Notes under the pieces: model-generated
Told to the model about the DNA's origin: nothing
The model's database searches: none
The model's input: only the letters and a program-made list of their open reading frames with translations
Translations under genes and position numbers: made by a program
In this document: positions 10,339 to 21,006 of the stretch, piece after piece
Position numbering within the stretch: position 1 is the first letter of the stretch
Layout of the letters: every line of letters starts with the position of its first letter
Assembly (NCBI GenBank): GCA_949987565.1
Contig: OX465110.1
Coordinates: 1,584,233 to 1,648,232 of the forward strand
Length of the DNA: 64,000 nt
From: Luidia sarsii
Taxonomy: Eukaryota; Echinodermata; Asteroidea; Paxillosida; Luidiidae
Direction of reading: 5' to 3'

Positions 10339-12230
10339 CCATTGGCCACATCCCAAAGATAAAACCTGTTTGAGAAAAGCTCTGGCTATGATAGAAAAAA
10401 GAGGTGAAGAGGAGGGGGGAAGGAATACGGTATACAGTATGATGAAGCAGTTTTATATAGACCTACCTGATCACCTTACCGACATGCATCCGCCCATAAG
10501 ATTTAAAAACCTTTCCCTGGTATCGCCAAGTCTCATTAAACAATGCAAAAACAATGTTTGCTTCCGAAATAATTGTTCAATTGATTACGGCACACCATTT
10601 CCGTTTCTATATTGGGCAGGAACCGACTTGCATGATATGTTTTAGTTGAATCGTTTGCCCTGACGTCGCCATGAAACTCATGACGAAAAGCTCCAGCGAA
10701 AACCCGCACACAAGCACAGGCTTACGTCAACTACAACTGACTACAAGACTCAATAATAGCCAATTGGAATGTATTCATGATATGAAATCCATGGGCATTG
10801 TTTTAGAGAATTCAAAATCCAACTTATTCGTTAATTGCGGGGTATTCGGCACTTACCTTGGGAACTTGCACACAACCTTCTTGCTCTTTGTAAACCACTG
10901 TATAGTCGCACGCCACAACCCCTTAGAACATACATCGGCTCGATATCGAAATGATTTGGACTTCGGACGCTTCTGAAGTGTTTAAACTCTGGGGTTTGTT
11001 TGTGTAGATAAATGACATACAGTGGAATTGCTATGTCATGGTGTGTTTCGACCCAGTACGTCCGAATGACCCATTAAGTGCGAGAAGAATTGGTGTCCAA
11101 TTAAGTCCGTAATTATGGGCTCAATGTGTCTTAACTTAACGGTCATAATCCTACAGGGCTATCTAGGGATGCCTACGGTATACGAGTGAATCGTTACAAC
11201 CTGATATCAGCCGTGCACGATGCAGGGTGTCTTCACGGTTTGTTGTACATAGTAATGGTTGAAAAGCAAAATACTATTACAAACAAATCTTGATCATGAG
11301 TGATCATTTTAAACAATGGGCTCCCGGAAAAAAACCTGAAATCTACGGAGGCCTAAATTTTTTTAAGAACAAGATCTGAGAAATCAGACTTTAGTCAAGT
11401 TTTGCTTAAAAAAACAACAACAGAGAGCATTTCTATTTGTGTTTCATTTTAGCGGGGAAACTTTCCGAATTTTCTTCAAATCCAATGACTCCTGGAATTC
11501 TATAGGCCTACTATTTGAAACAACCAGAATTTATTTATGGGTGATAACAATAAAAAATACAGTCTTCTAATGTGCACATATCCACCGTAGGCCTACTGGG
11601 TGTTCAAGGCGCAGCAACTTTGAGGACAAGAAACATGGTAGTAATAGAGAAGAGTAAATCAGTCATTCATAGGAGAAATGCTCGTGTGAGGTGAAGTGTA
11701 CGTCCCCTGCTCTCCCTCGTTTTTACCAAATTCTGCGTCCCCTTGCATACAATTTTGCCACTGACAATAACAACTCACGTGATTAACATCATCGAATCAT
11801 GTCTGACAACGATTTGCTGAGGAAATCAGGCCGAAGCCGACGAAAACCAAGCTCAAAAAAAGATCCTACGATCCTTGTTGTCTGTCTGTCCCCTAGGTCA
11901 GGGAACAAAAGCTCTTGCTTCACCCTATACCTAAATGTTGCCAACTTGTACTAAATTATTAATTACGTACGTTTCTGCATTGATAATTCTATGCTATCTT
12001 TTATAACAGGATTGTAGTGTATTGTATTGTATTAATTCACTGTGAATTTTGTAAACGAGTTGCAGCATTGAAATAAATGTCCAAGTAATTAATTTAACAA
12101 AATTGAAATCTTGTGTCATTAGATTTTAGTTTTTAGTAGCGATTTAAATGTTGTAGTAAGCCTACAAGAATCTAAGTTGGAGAGACAGGGAGTTCAAGAT
12201 GTGAAGACCTGCCACAGAAAAGAACCCGTC
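10339..12230. other. Divergent intergenic region with a decayed block relic
   Basis: No gene is supported. Positions about 10,790-11,000 resemble the 3' part of blocks 1 and 2 (GGGCATTG, CTTACCTTG.GAACTTGCACACAACC, then the start of the next unit), with roughly 390 bp missing and many substitutions. This is an older fourth block. The rest is AT-rich sequence in which I see nothing. Confidence 0.6.
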
Positions 12231-12232
12231 AG

Positions 12233-12725
12233 TGTGTCTCTAATCTGTTCTGAAATTGATTAAAAACGGAAATCCTAATCTCTTATTTGTTGTTTCCGTT
12301 TTTTTCCTTTCAATCCTCCAATCCTTAAAGTGGGGGTTTGTCGTCCAGATTTGGCTGCATGATAATCAAGTCATTGCTCTTTGAATAACAGTTTCATTTT
12401 CAATGTCCCTAAAAACCGCGATAATTTGGATCGCGATTTGACTCCACCAATTAGTGAGACTTTTCCAATTATTTTTTTTTGGCGACGAGATGTGCGTGTG
12501 AACGCGAGCCAAAATAAACCAGCGGTTTTTGAATGGCGATTCAAATTGCGATTATTTGGACGATGGGAATGGTCTTGTGCAGACGTGACCTGGTGTATCC
12601 GAGCTATACCCTGGAGTGCTTTGGTCTTAGAAGCTACCACCCACTGTTTGCTACTTTGATCCTATGGTCGTTTGAACCCATTCCTTACTTATATAGCTCC
12701 ATAATGGTAACACTGACGTAGTACA
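12233..12725. repeat. Duplicated non-coding segment, copy A
   Basis: It aligns with 14,520-15,345: shared GTGTGTCTAATCT, GAACGCGAGCCAAAATAAAC, TGCAGACGTGACCTGGTGTA and CCATAATGGTAACACTGACG. It lies upstream of gene 4, and the copy lies upstream of gene 5, so the plus-strand half also grew by tandem duplication. The short open frames on both strands are not conserved between copies. Confidence 0.7.
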
Positions 12726-13256
12726 TTATTCCGCCTGTGGACACAATAGGCTGAACATATTGGGCCTGCGGACACTATAATGGCCGATGGAAGTGTTATC
12801 ACTATAGGCTTATATCATCAACTAAAATGTTGCCCGGGTTGGGGCACGGCAGATCAGATCAGATCAAAACAAAATTCAAATCAGTCTTCTAGGAATCAAA
12901 AATATCCACGAAAAAAAAGAAGATGAAAAATAACACAATATCCATTGGACCTTCAAAGAACCAAATGATCGTTGAAAGACAGAATCCAGATATACATTAT
13001 ACAAAACTCGAGACACAAAATCACGCGGTTACGTAAGAATGAGATAAGATAAAAATGTGTATACCTGATTTCATTCTCGTATCTTTTTTTTATTGGAGTA
13101 GGCCTATAGGTCTATCTTTAATGATATGGTAACGGTCAAATTCCATTGCAGTCACACGTAGGCCTATGGACAATATTTGCAAGCTGGGGTACCACCACTC
13201 GAGCTGAGCTACTCAAATTTGCAATTCTGAAGTTCGAAGAACTTTCGGCGGCAGCC

Positions 13257-14192
13257 ATGGCTGACAATGCGACTTCCTCTATCTCGGAGAAGCAGGTTCG
13301 ACTTATGGCGTGGACTATTCCACGGTCGACCTCCACTGTCCTGTCCAAGTGCCTGAGCTTCGTGGAGGATTCCAAGGTGTTCTTTGAGATCTACGGGTGG
13401 GCAGACCATCTGGGTCCTGACGGCAATCCCCAGGTGTCTGAGATTTTTGATGAGGAAACGAGGAAGAGATATTTGACGCCCAGCAAGGTCGACGGTGGAT
13501 CGTCTTCGTCATTCGACTCGTCTCAGTGCACCTTTAAGTGGGTGAAGGAGCAGCTGGAACAAGCACACACGGGCAAGAGACTGGTCTTCTGCAAGGACAT
13601 GGCCTACTCGGTCACGTCCCACGAAGATTTCATCCCCAGCGGCTACCGGCATCTGTTCCTCATCCGACACCCTCTCAAGGTCTTCCCGTCTTGGAAGAAG
13701 ATGTTCCAGTATGCGATGAAGATGCCGATTGAGTCTTACGACATTGACAAGCTCCCTAATGAGTTCTTCCCGTCAGGCCGTGGCTTCAAGGAGTTGTATG
13801 ATCTGATGGATTATCTGAAGGAGGTTCACGATGAAGAAGCGATCATTATCGATTCCGATGACCTTCTTGCCAACCCTAAAGGGACCCTGTCTGCCCTCTT
13901 CAAGACCATCGGCCTACCCTTTGACGAGAAGATTCTGAACTGGGAGGCAGGGGGCGCTGTTTCCAACCATTGGGTGGCGTCTAAAGAATTTTTAGAAGGA
14001 GATGAGATAGGGAAGTACTACAAGAGTGCACTAGATAGCTCGAGCTTCCTGAAGCCTGGTGGTCTACCAGATCGCTCGTCTTTGTCTCCAGACATCCTTC
14101 GATGTGTCAATGCCTCTATGCCCTTCTATGACAAGATGTTCGCCAATCGTCTCAAGCCAGACGAACATCAGAATTATCAGGAGCTAATCTAA
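13257..14192 (+). CDS. Sulfotransferase-like P-loop protein, array gene 4
   Basis: This is a single-exon frame. I place the start at 13257 (MADNATSSISEK, 311 codons), not at the upstream in-frame ATG at 13146. Array gene 6 begins with the same residues and the same GGCAGCC leader, and all paralogues start MAD. The loop WTIPRSTSTVLSKCL and the segment LIRHPLKVFPSW are intact. The C-terminus carries the longer tail ending NYQELI. The region after SKVFFE (IYGWADHLGPDGN) differs from the EPY type of genes 1-3 and resembles genes 5 and 6. The upstream 100 bp align with those of gene 6 but not with genes 1, 2, 3 and 5, so there are two promoter or leader classes. The substrate is unknown. Confidence 0.85.
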   Translation: MADNATSSISEKQVRLMAWTIPRSTSTVLSKCLSFVEDSKVFFEIYGWADHLGPDGNPQVSEIFDEETRKRYLTPSKVDGGSSSSFDSSQCTFKWVKEQLEQAHTGKRLVFCKDMAYSVTSHEDFIPSGYRHLFLIRHPLKVFPSWKKMFQYAMKMPIESYDIDKLPNEFFPSGRGFKELYDLMDYLKEVHDEEAIIIDSDDLLANPKGTLSALFKTIGLPFDEKILNWEAGGAVSNHWVASKEFLEGDEIGKYYKSALDSSSFLKPGGLPDRSSLSPDILRCVNASMPFYDKMFANRLKPDEHQNYQELI

Positions 14193-14519
14193 GAATGTTG
14201 GCTTTAGTAGAAATAACTCTTCCATTGTGTAAACACTCGAAAATCAGGAATTCTTTGGATCAGTTAAGTATCTTTATCGTTTAGCCTAATTTTCTTTGAT
14301 TTTAAAACGCTTATGAATTTGCTCGAAAATTGCTGAGATACACAGAAAATTATTACCAACTCGGCAAATTGTGTTTAACTTTTCGAAATTTTGTTTAGGT
14401 ATTTGATCTTGGCAAGTGCCACGTTTTGTTGATTTGTTGTAAAGTTCTAATTTTCTTCAAATGCAATGACTTCAGGAACTGTAGGCCTATATGAAACAAC
14501 TGACAAAAATAATTTACGG

Positions 14520-15345
14520 GTGTGTCTAATCTATTCTGAAATTGATTACGATGGAAATCCTAATCTTTTATTTGTTTCTTTGTTCTTTTTGTCCAATTCT
14601 CCATCCTAAAGGCGTTATATATACAACAGTGGTCAAAAGATTGCCATTAAACATTCAAAAAAAGGAATACTGCGAAGATTTAGCTCAAATGGTAATCTGA
14701 GAAAGTAGAAAAATGCAAAAACCGTCACGGTTTACACATCAGCCTGTATTGTAAGAAATGTTTTATTACTCGCGAGTGATTTGATGACGTTTGAGTGAAA
14801 ATTTGTTCAGCATTCTAGACCGTAAGATTTCAACATGAGGAGTCTAATGATGACCATCTACAAACTGTGTAAATTAGAGAGAAATCTGTGGACATCGATG
14901 TTTACCGATCTTCCCAATGTTGTATTGGGCCTCTCAATTAAAGTAAGGGTTTGTTGTCCAGCTTTGACTGCATAATAATCAAGTCATTGCTCTTTGAATG
15001 ACAGGTTCCGTTCCCAATATTCAAAATAAACGCGATTATTTTTGGATCGCGATTTGATTCGACATTAGTGAAACGTAAAAGAAAAAAAGAGTGTATTTGC
15101 GACGAGATGTGTGTGTGAACGCGAGCCAAAATAAACCAGCGGTTTTTGAATGGCGATTCAAATTGCGATTATTTGGACGATGGGAATGGTCTTGTGCAGA
15201 CGTGACCTGGTGTAACCGAGCTATACAATGGAGGCCCGTCTGTGCTTTGGTCTTACAAGCTACCACCCACTGTTTGGATCATTGATCTAATGGTCGTTTG
15301 AACCCATTCCTTACTTATATGGATCCATAATGGTAACACTGACGT
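14520..15345. repeat. Duplicated non-coding segment, copy B
   Basis: Partner of 12,233-12,725, with extra internal sequence at 14,620-14,940. Part of that extra sequence (about 14,876-14,935) recurs inverted at about 18,640-18,700. Fragments of the same repeat with ATCGCGATT motifs also occur near 40,105 and 55,720-55,910, so part of it is a dispersed repeat. Confidence 0.65.
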
Positions 15346-16330
15346 AGGACATTACTCTTCACGCAGGCAGGGAACCATGCAGAAGTCACCTTGAAAGTCA
15401 TAACCGTGGAAATTGGGTGAATACGTAATGTTGTCATGAAAACCAAATGCATAGTGATTGCGTGGACCCTTTAAAAGTGTATTCATCTTTGAACTCTTCA
15501 CCTTGTGTCATAATCACCGTACATCTCATCTGCCAGGCAGTTGTGGTCTAGTCACAGACTAGCGTATACACGACGGGCTTGTGCATTGCGTGCAGCCATT
15601 TATCATCAACATTAATGTGGCATTGAAAGAGTGCATTGGTGAAAATGAAATACCACGAAAAGCTGGTGTATAGCATTTGAGCGAGGACGCTTTTCCTTCC
15701 ACGGCAACGTCGTACGCGTTGTGCGCCCTATTGTCGGGGTTTGGGCGTTCACAGTGTGTGTCGGCTTTTTGTGGCGCTACGCGAGAGATGTCTGGAATTG
15801 CACGCCCCAAATCGTGGCTATCATTTCGTACCCTGAACGGATGCAAACATCACTGAGCCTATATACGCGACACTTGGCTTTGGCGGATGTGGCTCTCAAA
15901 CCTTTGATAGTGCTTACACGTGAGTGTCACTTTTGTTCCTATAAGTCTTGATCAAATTATGTGTCGACATGAGAGGCCAGGGAGAGACTGTCTATAGAGA
16001 TGATTATTGTTGATATTTTTTAAAGCAAGGACAGTCTACTGCTATTTAGTGCACAGCTGCAGTGCGGACGTTCAACGGCTGAGGTTCCAACCAGTTGCAC
16101 GGTGAACATATGGGGGAGACTTTCTCGGAGTCTTTCTGACTCCATGTTTCAAGTTATTTCATGCGAAACTATAGTAACCATGCATAGACTAAATCTAGGC
16201 TTCTAACGCATGTGAAATTCTGCACTTTTGACAAAATAATGTTCAGTGAATGTTGAGTGTTCAAGTTGCCACGTGGCAGATAATGCAAGTCACCGTGACG
16301 AACCGAGTGAAAACCCTGCCTGGGATTGGG
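15346..16330. other. Intergenic, no gene seen
   Basis: Several short frames exist (for example 15721-15951), but none has recognisable motifs, splice context or a second copy. I see no repeat with a second copy in this stretch. Confidence 0.5.
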
Positions 16331-16745
16331 CATAGAGCTCTATGAATAAACTAGAGTGCGCACTCCCCTATCAACGCGCGTTACGAACGTGTGCCGACAT
16401 GGACGCGCATCCACCATTACCAAAGAGGGCAACTTCAGCTCGAAGTGCCCGGATGTCAGTAACAATCGCGCGTAATATGAATGTGGAAAGGTATAGCCGA
16501 AAGGTTGTGAATCCGGAAACTGCAATGTTATAGAAATGTTTTTTAGTAATGAATGGAAAGGCCATCAATGGGCTACCTCAAGGGACTGGCGAATTTTAAT
16601 GTCCTACTTTCTTTTGTAAACATTGGGATTAGTTTGCACCATAGAGATCCATGCATTTGCCCTCTTTGGTAATGGCGTCGCAGTCCCCTTGTCGGCACGC
16701 GTCACGCGATGAGTGCGCACTCTAGTTTATTTATAGAGCTCTATG
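16331..16745. mobile_element. Non-autonomous element with about 35-bp terminal inverted repeats
   Basis: The left end CATAGAGCTCTATGAATAAA, followed by CTAGAGTGCGCACTC, is mirrored at the right end. Subterminal segments (GTGCCGACA, CATTACCAAAGAGGGCAA) are also inverted, giving imperfect arms of about 90 bp. The 415-bp length and lack of coding capacity fit a MITE. I could not see a convincing target-site duplication. Confidence 0.7.
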
Positions 16746-17084
16746 GCGTGGAGCTACATGTACGCGTAGCCTTTTAATTGCTTTTCTTAAACATGCTTTA
16801 TGCTGTAGTAGTTTGGTAGCATGACGAATGCCTCAAGAGTGTTCCTGTATGGGTACTCCTTTCCAGCAAGATTGCCAGTGTGGCAATGCCGCCCTTCTCA
16901 TCTGAGCCATGGGGGTGATAATTTTGTTTTTATTTTAGGATGCGATCAATGGAATCGTAGGTGTTGCTATCATGCGACTTCAATAATGGACATTCTGGTA
17001 GGAGAATGACACGAATGAAGCCCACTATAGCTAGGATATCAGCACCACCTAATTGCATTTTTCTGTCCACCTTTTAATGAACAG

Positions 17085-18029
17085 ATGGCTGATGAGAAGA
17101 AATCGATCTCCTCACAGAAGCAGGTTCGACTTATGATATGGACTGTTCCACGGTCGACCTCCACTGTCCTGTCCAAATGTCTCAGCTTCGTGGAGGATTC
17201 CAAGGTGTTCTTTGAGATCTACGGGTGTGCGTACCAACTGGGTCCTGATAGCGTCCACGAGGTGACGGCGAGTTTTGATGAGGAAACGAGGAAAAGATAT
17301 TTGGCACCTGCAGGTAGTGGCACGGCCGACGGTGGATCGTCTTCGGCATTCGACTCGTCTCAGTGCAGCTACGAGTGGGTGAAGGAGCAGCTGGAACAAG
17401 CACACACGGGCAAGAGACTGGTCTTCTGCAAGGACGCGGCCCACGCTGTCACGTCCCACGAAGATTCCATCCCCGGCGGCTACCGGCATCTGTTCCTCAT
17501 CCGACACCCTCTCAAGGTCTTCCCGTCTTGGAAGAAGTTGTTTCAGTTTGTGATGAAGGTTCCCATAGATGAGTACAACATCAAGGATATACCAAACTCA
17601 ATATTCCCCAAAGGCTGTGGCTTCAAGGAGATGTATGATCTGATGGATTATCTGAAGGAGGTGCACGACCAAGAGGTGATCATTATCGATTCAGATGACC
17701 TTCTTGCTAACCCTAAAGGGACCCTGTCTGCCTTCTTCAAGACCATCGGCCTACCCTTTGACGAGAAGATTCTGAATTGGGAGGCAGGGGGCGCTGTTTC
17801 AAAGCAGTGGGTGATGTGTAAAGAGTCATTAGAAGGAAATGAGATAGGGGAGTACTACAAGAATGCATTCGATAGCTCGTGCTTCCTGAAGCCTGGTGGT
17901 CTACCAGATCGCTCGTCTTTGTCTCCAGACATCCTTCGATGTGTCGATGTCTCTATGCCCTACTATTACAAGATGTACGCCAATCGTCTCAAGCCAGACG
18001 AAAATCAGAATTATCAGGAGCTAATCTAA
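17085..18029 (+). CDS. Sulfotransferase-like P-loop protein, array gene 5
   Basis: This single-exon frame has 314 codons. Its first 20 residues (MADEKKSISSQKQVRLMIWT) match genes 1 and 2, while the next variable patch (IYGCAYQLGPDS) resembles genes 4 and 6. It is therefore a visible mosaic. The P-loop-like and RHPLKVFPSW segments are intact, and the C-terminus keeps NYQELI. About 100 bp of leader (16,982-17,084) match the leader of minus-strand gene 1. A candidate poly(A) signal, AATAAA, is at 18281-18286. One conserved position in the tail (YYDKMY in paralogues) reads YYYKMY. The start is fixed by alignment with genes 1 and 2. Confidence 0.85.
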   Translation: MADEKKSISSQKQVRLMIWTVPRSTSTVLSKCLSFVEDSKVFFEIYGCAYQLGPDSVHEVTASFDEETRKRYLAPAGSGTADGGSSSAFDSSQCSYEWVKEQLEQAHTGKRLVFCKDAAHAVTSHEDSIPGGYRHLFLIRHPLKVFPSWKKLFQFVMKVPIDEYNIKDIPNSIFPKGCGFKEMYDLMDYLKEVHDQEVIIIDSDDLLANPKGTLSAFFKTIGLPFDEKILNWEAGGAVSKQWVMCKESLEGNEIGEYYKNAFDSSCFLKPGGLPDRSSLSPDILRCVDVSMPYYYKMYANRLKPDENQNYQELI

Positions 18030-18280
18030 GAATCTTGTGATCTTGTGAAACTACTCAAAAGCATTGTTCGCATCAATTATATGTCTGAAACATCTAGAAT
18101 TTGCACGAGAATTGCTTAAAGGAAGCAAGTTCTTAAATCCAGATAAAAATAGTAGGCCTCACCAATTCGTAAAATTCGTAGAATTTTGTTGACCTACTGA
18201 GTCGATTTTTGGATGTGTCATGGTATTTTGTTTTTAGTTTGTTTATTGGTTATCTCGTCATTAATATCTACCGAATCCGT

Positions 18281-18286
18281 AATAAA
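18281..18286 (+). terminator. Candidate poly(A) signal of array gene 5
   Basis: AATAAA lies about 250 bp after the stop codon of gene 5. Confidence 0.4.
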
Positions 18287-18299
18287 TCTACCTCGATAA

Positions 18300-18800
18300 T
18301 AATTATTGAAATACGTTTTTCCCATCGGTCATCATGCATGCCCTTCCCATAGTCGAATAGTCCTTGCCGGGTGGGGGCGCTAGACAAAGGCGTTCAACCA
18401 TTAACTGCTGCATATTCCAGAGATCACGGCCCCATGTCTTCATTCAGATGCAAACTTTTTCCGTCTCAAAAGAGACACGGTGCCAGAGCAAACCTTCCAC
18501 TCCACGATTTCGTAGTAATCTGGTTACAGAACCTTGGGGATCACACTATGTGGATGCTGCTGGGAAACATTAAATTGATGCTAATAGTCAGACTTTGGAT
18601 GGTCCTCACTGCTAATACTGAATCCGGATTGCATTAAAGGCTCAATACAACATTGGGAAGATCGGAAAACATCGATGTCCACAGATTTCCTTCTAATCCC
18701 TGAACTCATTCTGTTATCTTCATATGATAGTGGGGGTATATCTTTATATCATGGTGACGATCAAATAAGTCCCAGGTCCATGCAGACATAGTGGGCCTAT
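18300..18800. other. Intergenic with repeat fragments
   Basis: Positions about 18,360-18,480 resemble the head of the tRNA-related SINE family (compare 32,230-32,330). About 18,640-18,700 is an inverted copy of 14,876-14,935. No gene is supported. Confidence 0.45.
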
Positions 18801-18887
18801 GGACCATAATTATACGCGTGTCGCGGTGTTAACACTCCAGCTACTCAAAGTTTCAATTCTGGAGTTCTCTAACTCTCGACGGCAGCC

Positions 18888-19820
18888 ATGGCTGACAATG
18901 CGACTTCCTCTACCTTGGAGAAGCAGGTTCGACTTATGGTGTGGACTGTTCCACGGTCGACCTCCACTGTCCTGTCCAAGTGCCTGAGCTTTGTGGAGGA
19001 TTCCAAGGTGTTCTTTGAGATCTACGGGTGTGCGTACCACATGGGTCCTGACGGGCACGTCAGAGATATTAGCACGGTCTTTGACGAGGATCAAATGGTG
19101 GAATCGACGTCCAGTGCCGCCACACCCGACGGTGCTTCGTTTGACGCGTCTCGGTGCAGCTACGAGTGGGTGAAGGAGCAGCTGGAACAAGCACACACGG
19201 GCAAGAGACTGGTCTTCTGCAAGGACATGGCCTACGCGATCACGTCCCACGAAGATTCCATCCCCGGCGGCTACCGGCATCTGTTCCTCATCCGTCACCC
19301 TCTCAAGGTCTTCCCGTCTTGGAAGAAGACGATCCATCGTGTCATTCAAGTGCCTATGGACGCCTTCGACTTTGACAAGGTATCGGAATACATGGTCCCA
19401 CGGGGTCTTGGGTTCAAGGACATGCATGATCTGATGGTTTATTTGAAGGAGGTGCACGATCAAGAGGCGATCATTATCGATTCCGATGACCTTCTTGCCA
19501 ACCCTAAAGGGACCCTGTCTGCCCTCTTCAAGACCATCGGCCTACCCTTTGACGAGAAGATGCTGAACTGGGAGGCAGGGGACGCTATTCCCAAGAAGTG
19601 GGTGGTGTCTAAAGAAAGCTTAAAAGGAAATGAGACTGCGGAGTACTACAAGAATGCACTAGATAGCACCTGCTTCCTGAAGCCTGGTGGTTTACCAGAT
19701 CGCTCGTCTTTGTCTCCAGACATCCTTCGATGTGCCGATGTCTCTATGCCCTACTATGACAAGATGTACGCCAATCGTCTCAAGCTAGACGAAAATTATA
19801 ATTATCAGGAGCTGATCTAA
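18888..19820 (+). CDS. Sulfotransferase-like P-loop protein, array gene 6
   Basis: This single-exon frame has 310 codons starting MADNATSSTLEK. The family loop WTVPRSTSTVLSKCL and the segment LIRHPLKVFPSW are both present. It is the most divergent copy in the variable patches: residues about 50-85 (DGHVRDISTVFDEDQ), 153-180 (TIHRVIQVPMDAFDFDKV) and the IPKKWVV segment. The blocks between match the other copies closely. The tail ends NYQELI. The leader resembles gene 4. The GGT/GAT-rich array begins less than 200 bp after the stop and may be within its 3' untranslated region. The substrate is unknown. Confidence 0.85.
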   Translation: MADNATSSTLEKQVRLMVWTVPRSTSTVLSKCLSFVEDSKVFFEIYGCAYHMGPDGHVRDISTVFDEDQMVESTSSAATPDGASFDASRCSYEWVKEQLEQAHTGKRLVFCKDMAYAITSHEDSIPGGYRHLFLIRHPLKVFPSWKKTIHRVIQVPMDAFDFDKVSEYMVPRGLGFKDMHDLMVYLKEVHDQEAIIIDSDDLLANPKGTLSALFKTIGLPFDEKMLNWEAGDAIPKKWVVSKESLKGNETAEYYKNALDSTCFLKPGGLPDRSSLSPDILRCADVSMPYYDKMYANRLKLDENYNYQELI

Positions 19821-19995
19821 GAATGTTGGCTTATAGTAGATAACGATTAATATTTACTTGTGAAAACATTCGAATATCATGCAGTTTTTTGATCAGTTAT
19901 TTTGTCCTAGCCTAATTATCGCTGATTTTTAAACCTCTAGGATTTGCTCGAAAATTGCTAATCAATCTTCGTTGTGCTACAATTATGCTGAGGAT

Positions 19996-21006
19996 TCCGT
20001 CCTGCAGTGCGCTCACAAGAACTGATGGTGATGGTGGTGTTGGTGATGATGGTGGTGATGGTGATGGTGGTGATGGTGGTGATAGCGGAGACGATGATGG
20101 TGATGGTGATGGTGGTAATGGTGGTGATAGCGGCTTCCGTCCTGCAGTGCACTCACAAGAACTGATGGTGGTGATGGTGATTGTGGTGATGGTGATTGTG
20201 GTGATGATGGCGGTGATAGCGGCTTCCGTCCTGCAGTGTGCTCACAAGAACTGATGGTGATGATGGTGATGATGGTGATGGTGGTGATGGTGGTGGTGAT
20301 GGTGGTGATGGTGGTGGTGATGGTGGTGGTGATGGTGGTGATGGTGGTGATGGTGGTGATGATGGTGGTGGTGATGGTGGTGATGGTGGTGATGGTGGTG
20401 ATGGTGATGATGGTGATGATGGTGATGGTGGTGATGGTGGTGGTGATGGTGGTGGTGATGGTGGTGGTGATGGTGGTGATGGTGGTGATGGTGGTGATGG
20501 TGATTGTGGTGATGGTGGTGATGATGGTGGTGGTGATGGTGGTGATGGTGGTGATGGTGGTGATGGTGATGATGGTGATGATGCTGATGGTGGTGGTGGT
20601 GGTGGTGGTGATGGTGGTGGTGATGGTGTTGATGGTGGTGATGGTGGTGATGGTGATTGTGGTGATGGTGGTGATGATGGCGGTGATGGTGGTGGTGGTG
20701 GTGGTGGCGGTGATGGTGGTGGTGGTGGTGGTGGTGGTGATGGTGGTGATGGTGGTGATGGTGGTGATGGTGGTGATGGTGATGGTGGCGATTGTGGTGG
20801 TGGTGGTGATGATGGTGATGGTGGTGATGGTGGTGATGGTGGTGATGGTGGTGATGGTGGTGGTGGTGATTGTGGTGATTGTGGTGATGGTGGTGATGAT
20901 GGCGGTGATAGCGGAGATGATGATGGTGATGGTGATGGTCGCATTGGTGATGATGCTGATGGTGATGATGATGATGCTGATGGTGGCGGTGGTGATGACA
21001 ATGACT
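19996..21006. repeat. GGT/GAT-rich trinucleotide array with three leader repeats
   Basis: About 1 kb of GGTGAT/GGTGGT triplets. A leader, TTCCGTCCTGCAGTG followed by CTCACAAGAACTGATGG, occurs three times at about 19,996, 20,127 and 20,223, so the array grew in larger units as well as in triplets. Long frames through it (poly-Gly/Asp, Val/Met, His, Ser/Pro) are artefacts of the three-base period. Confidence 0.9.

Noticed and set aside
13146..13256. N-terminal extension of array gene 4 from the upstream ATG
   Set aside because: All paralogues start at MAD, and the aligned leader of gene 6 is not open to an equivalent ATG.
15721..15951. A 76-codon frame with hydrophobic residues
   Set aside because: No conserved motif, paralogue or splice signal supports it.
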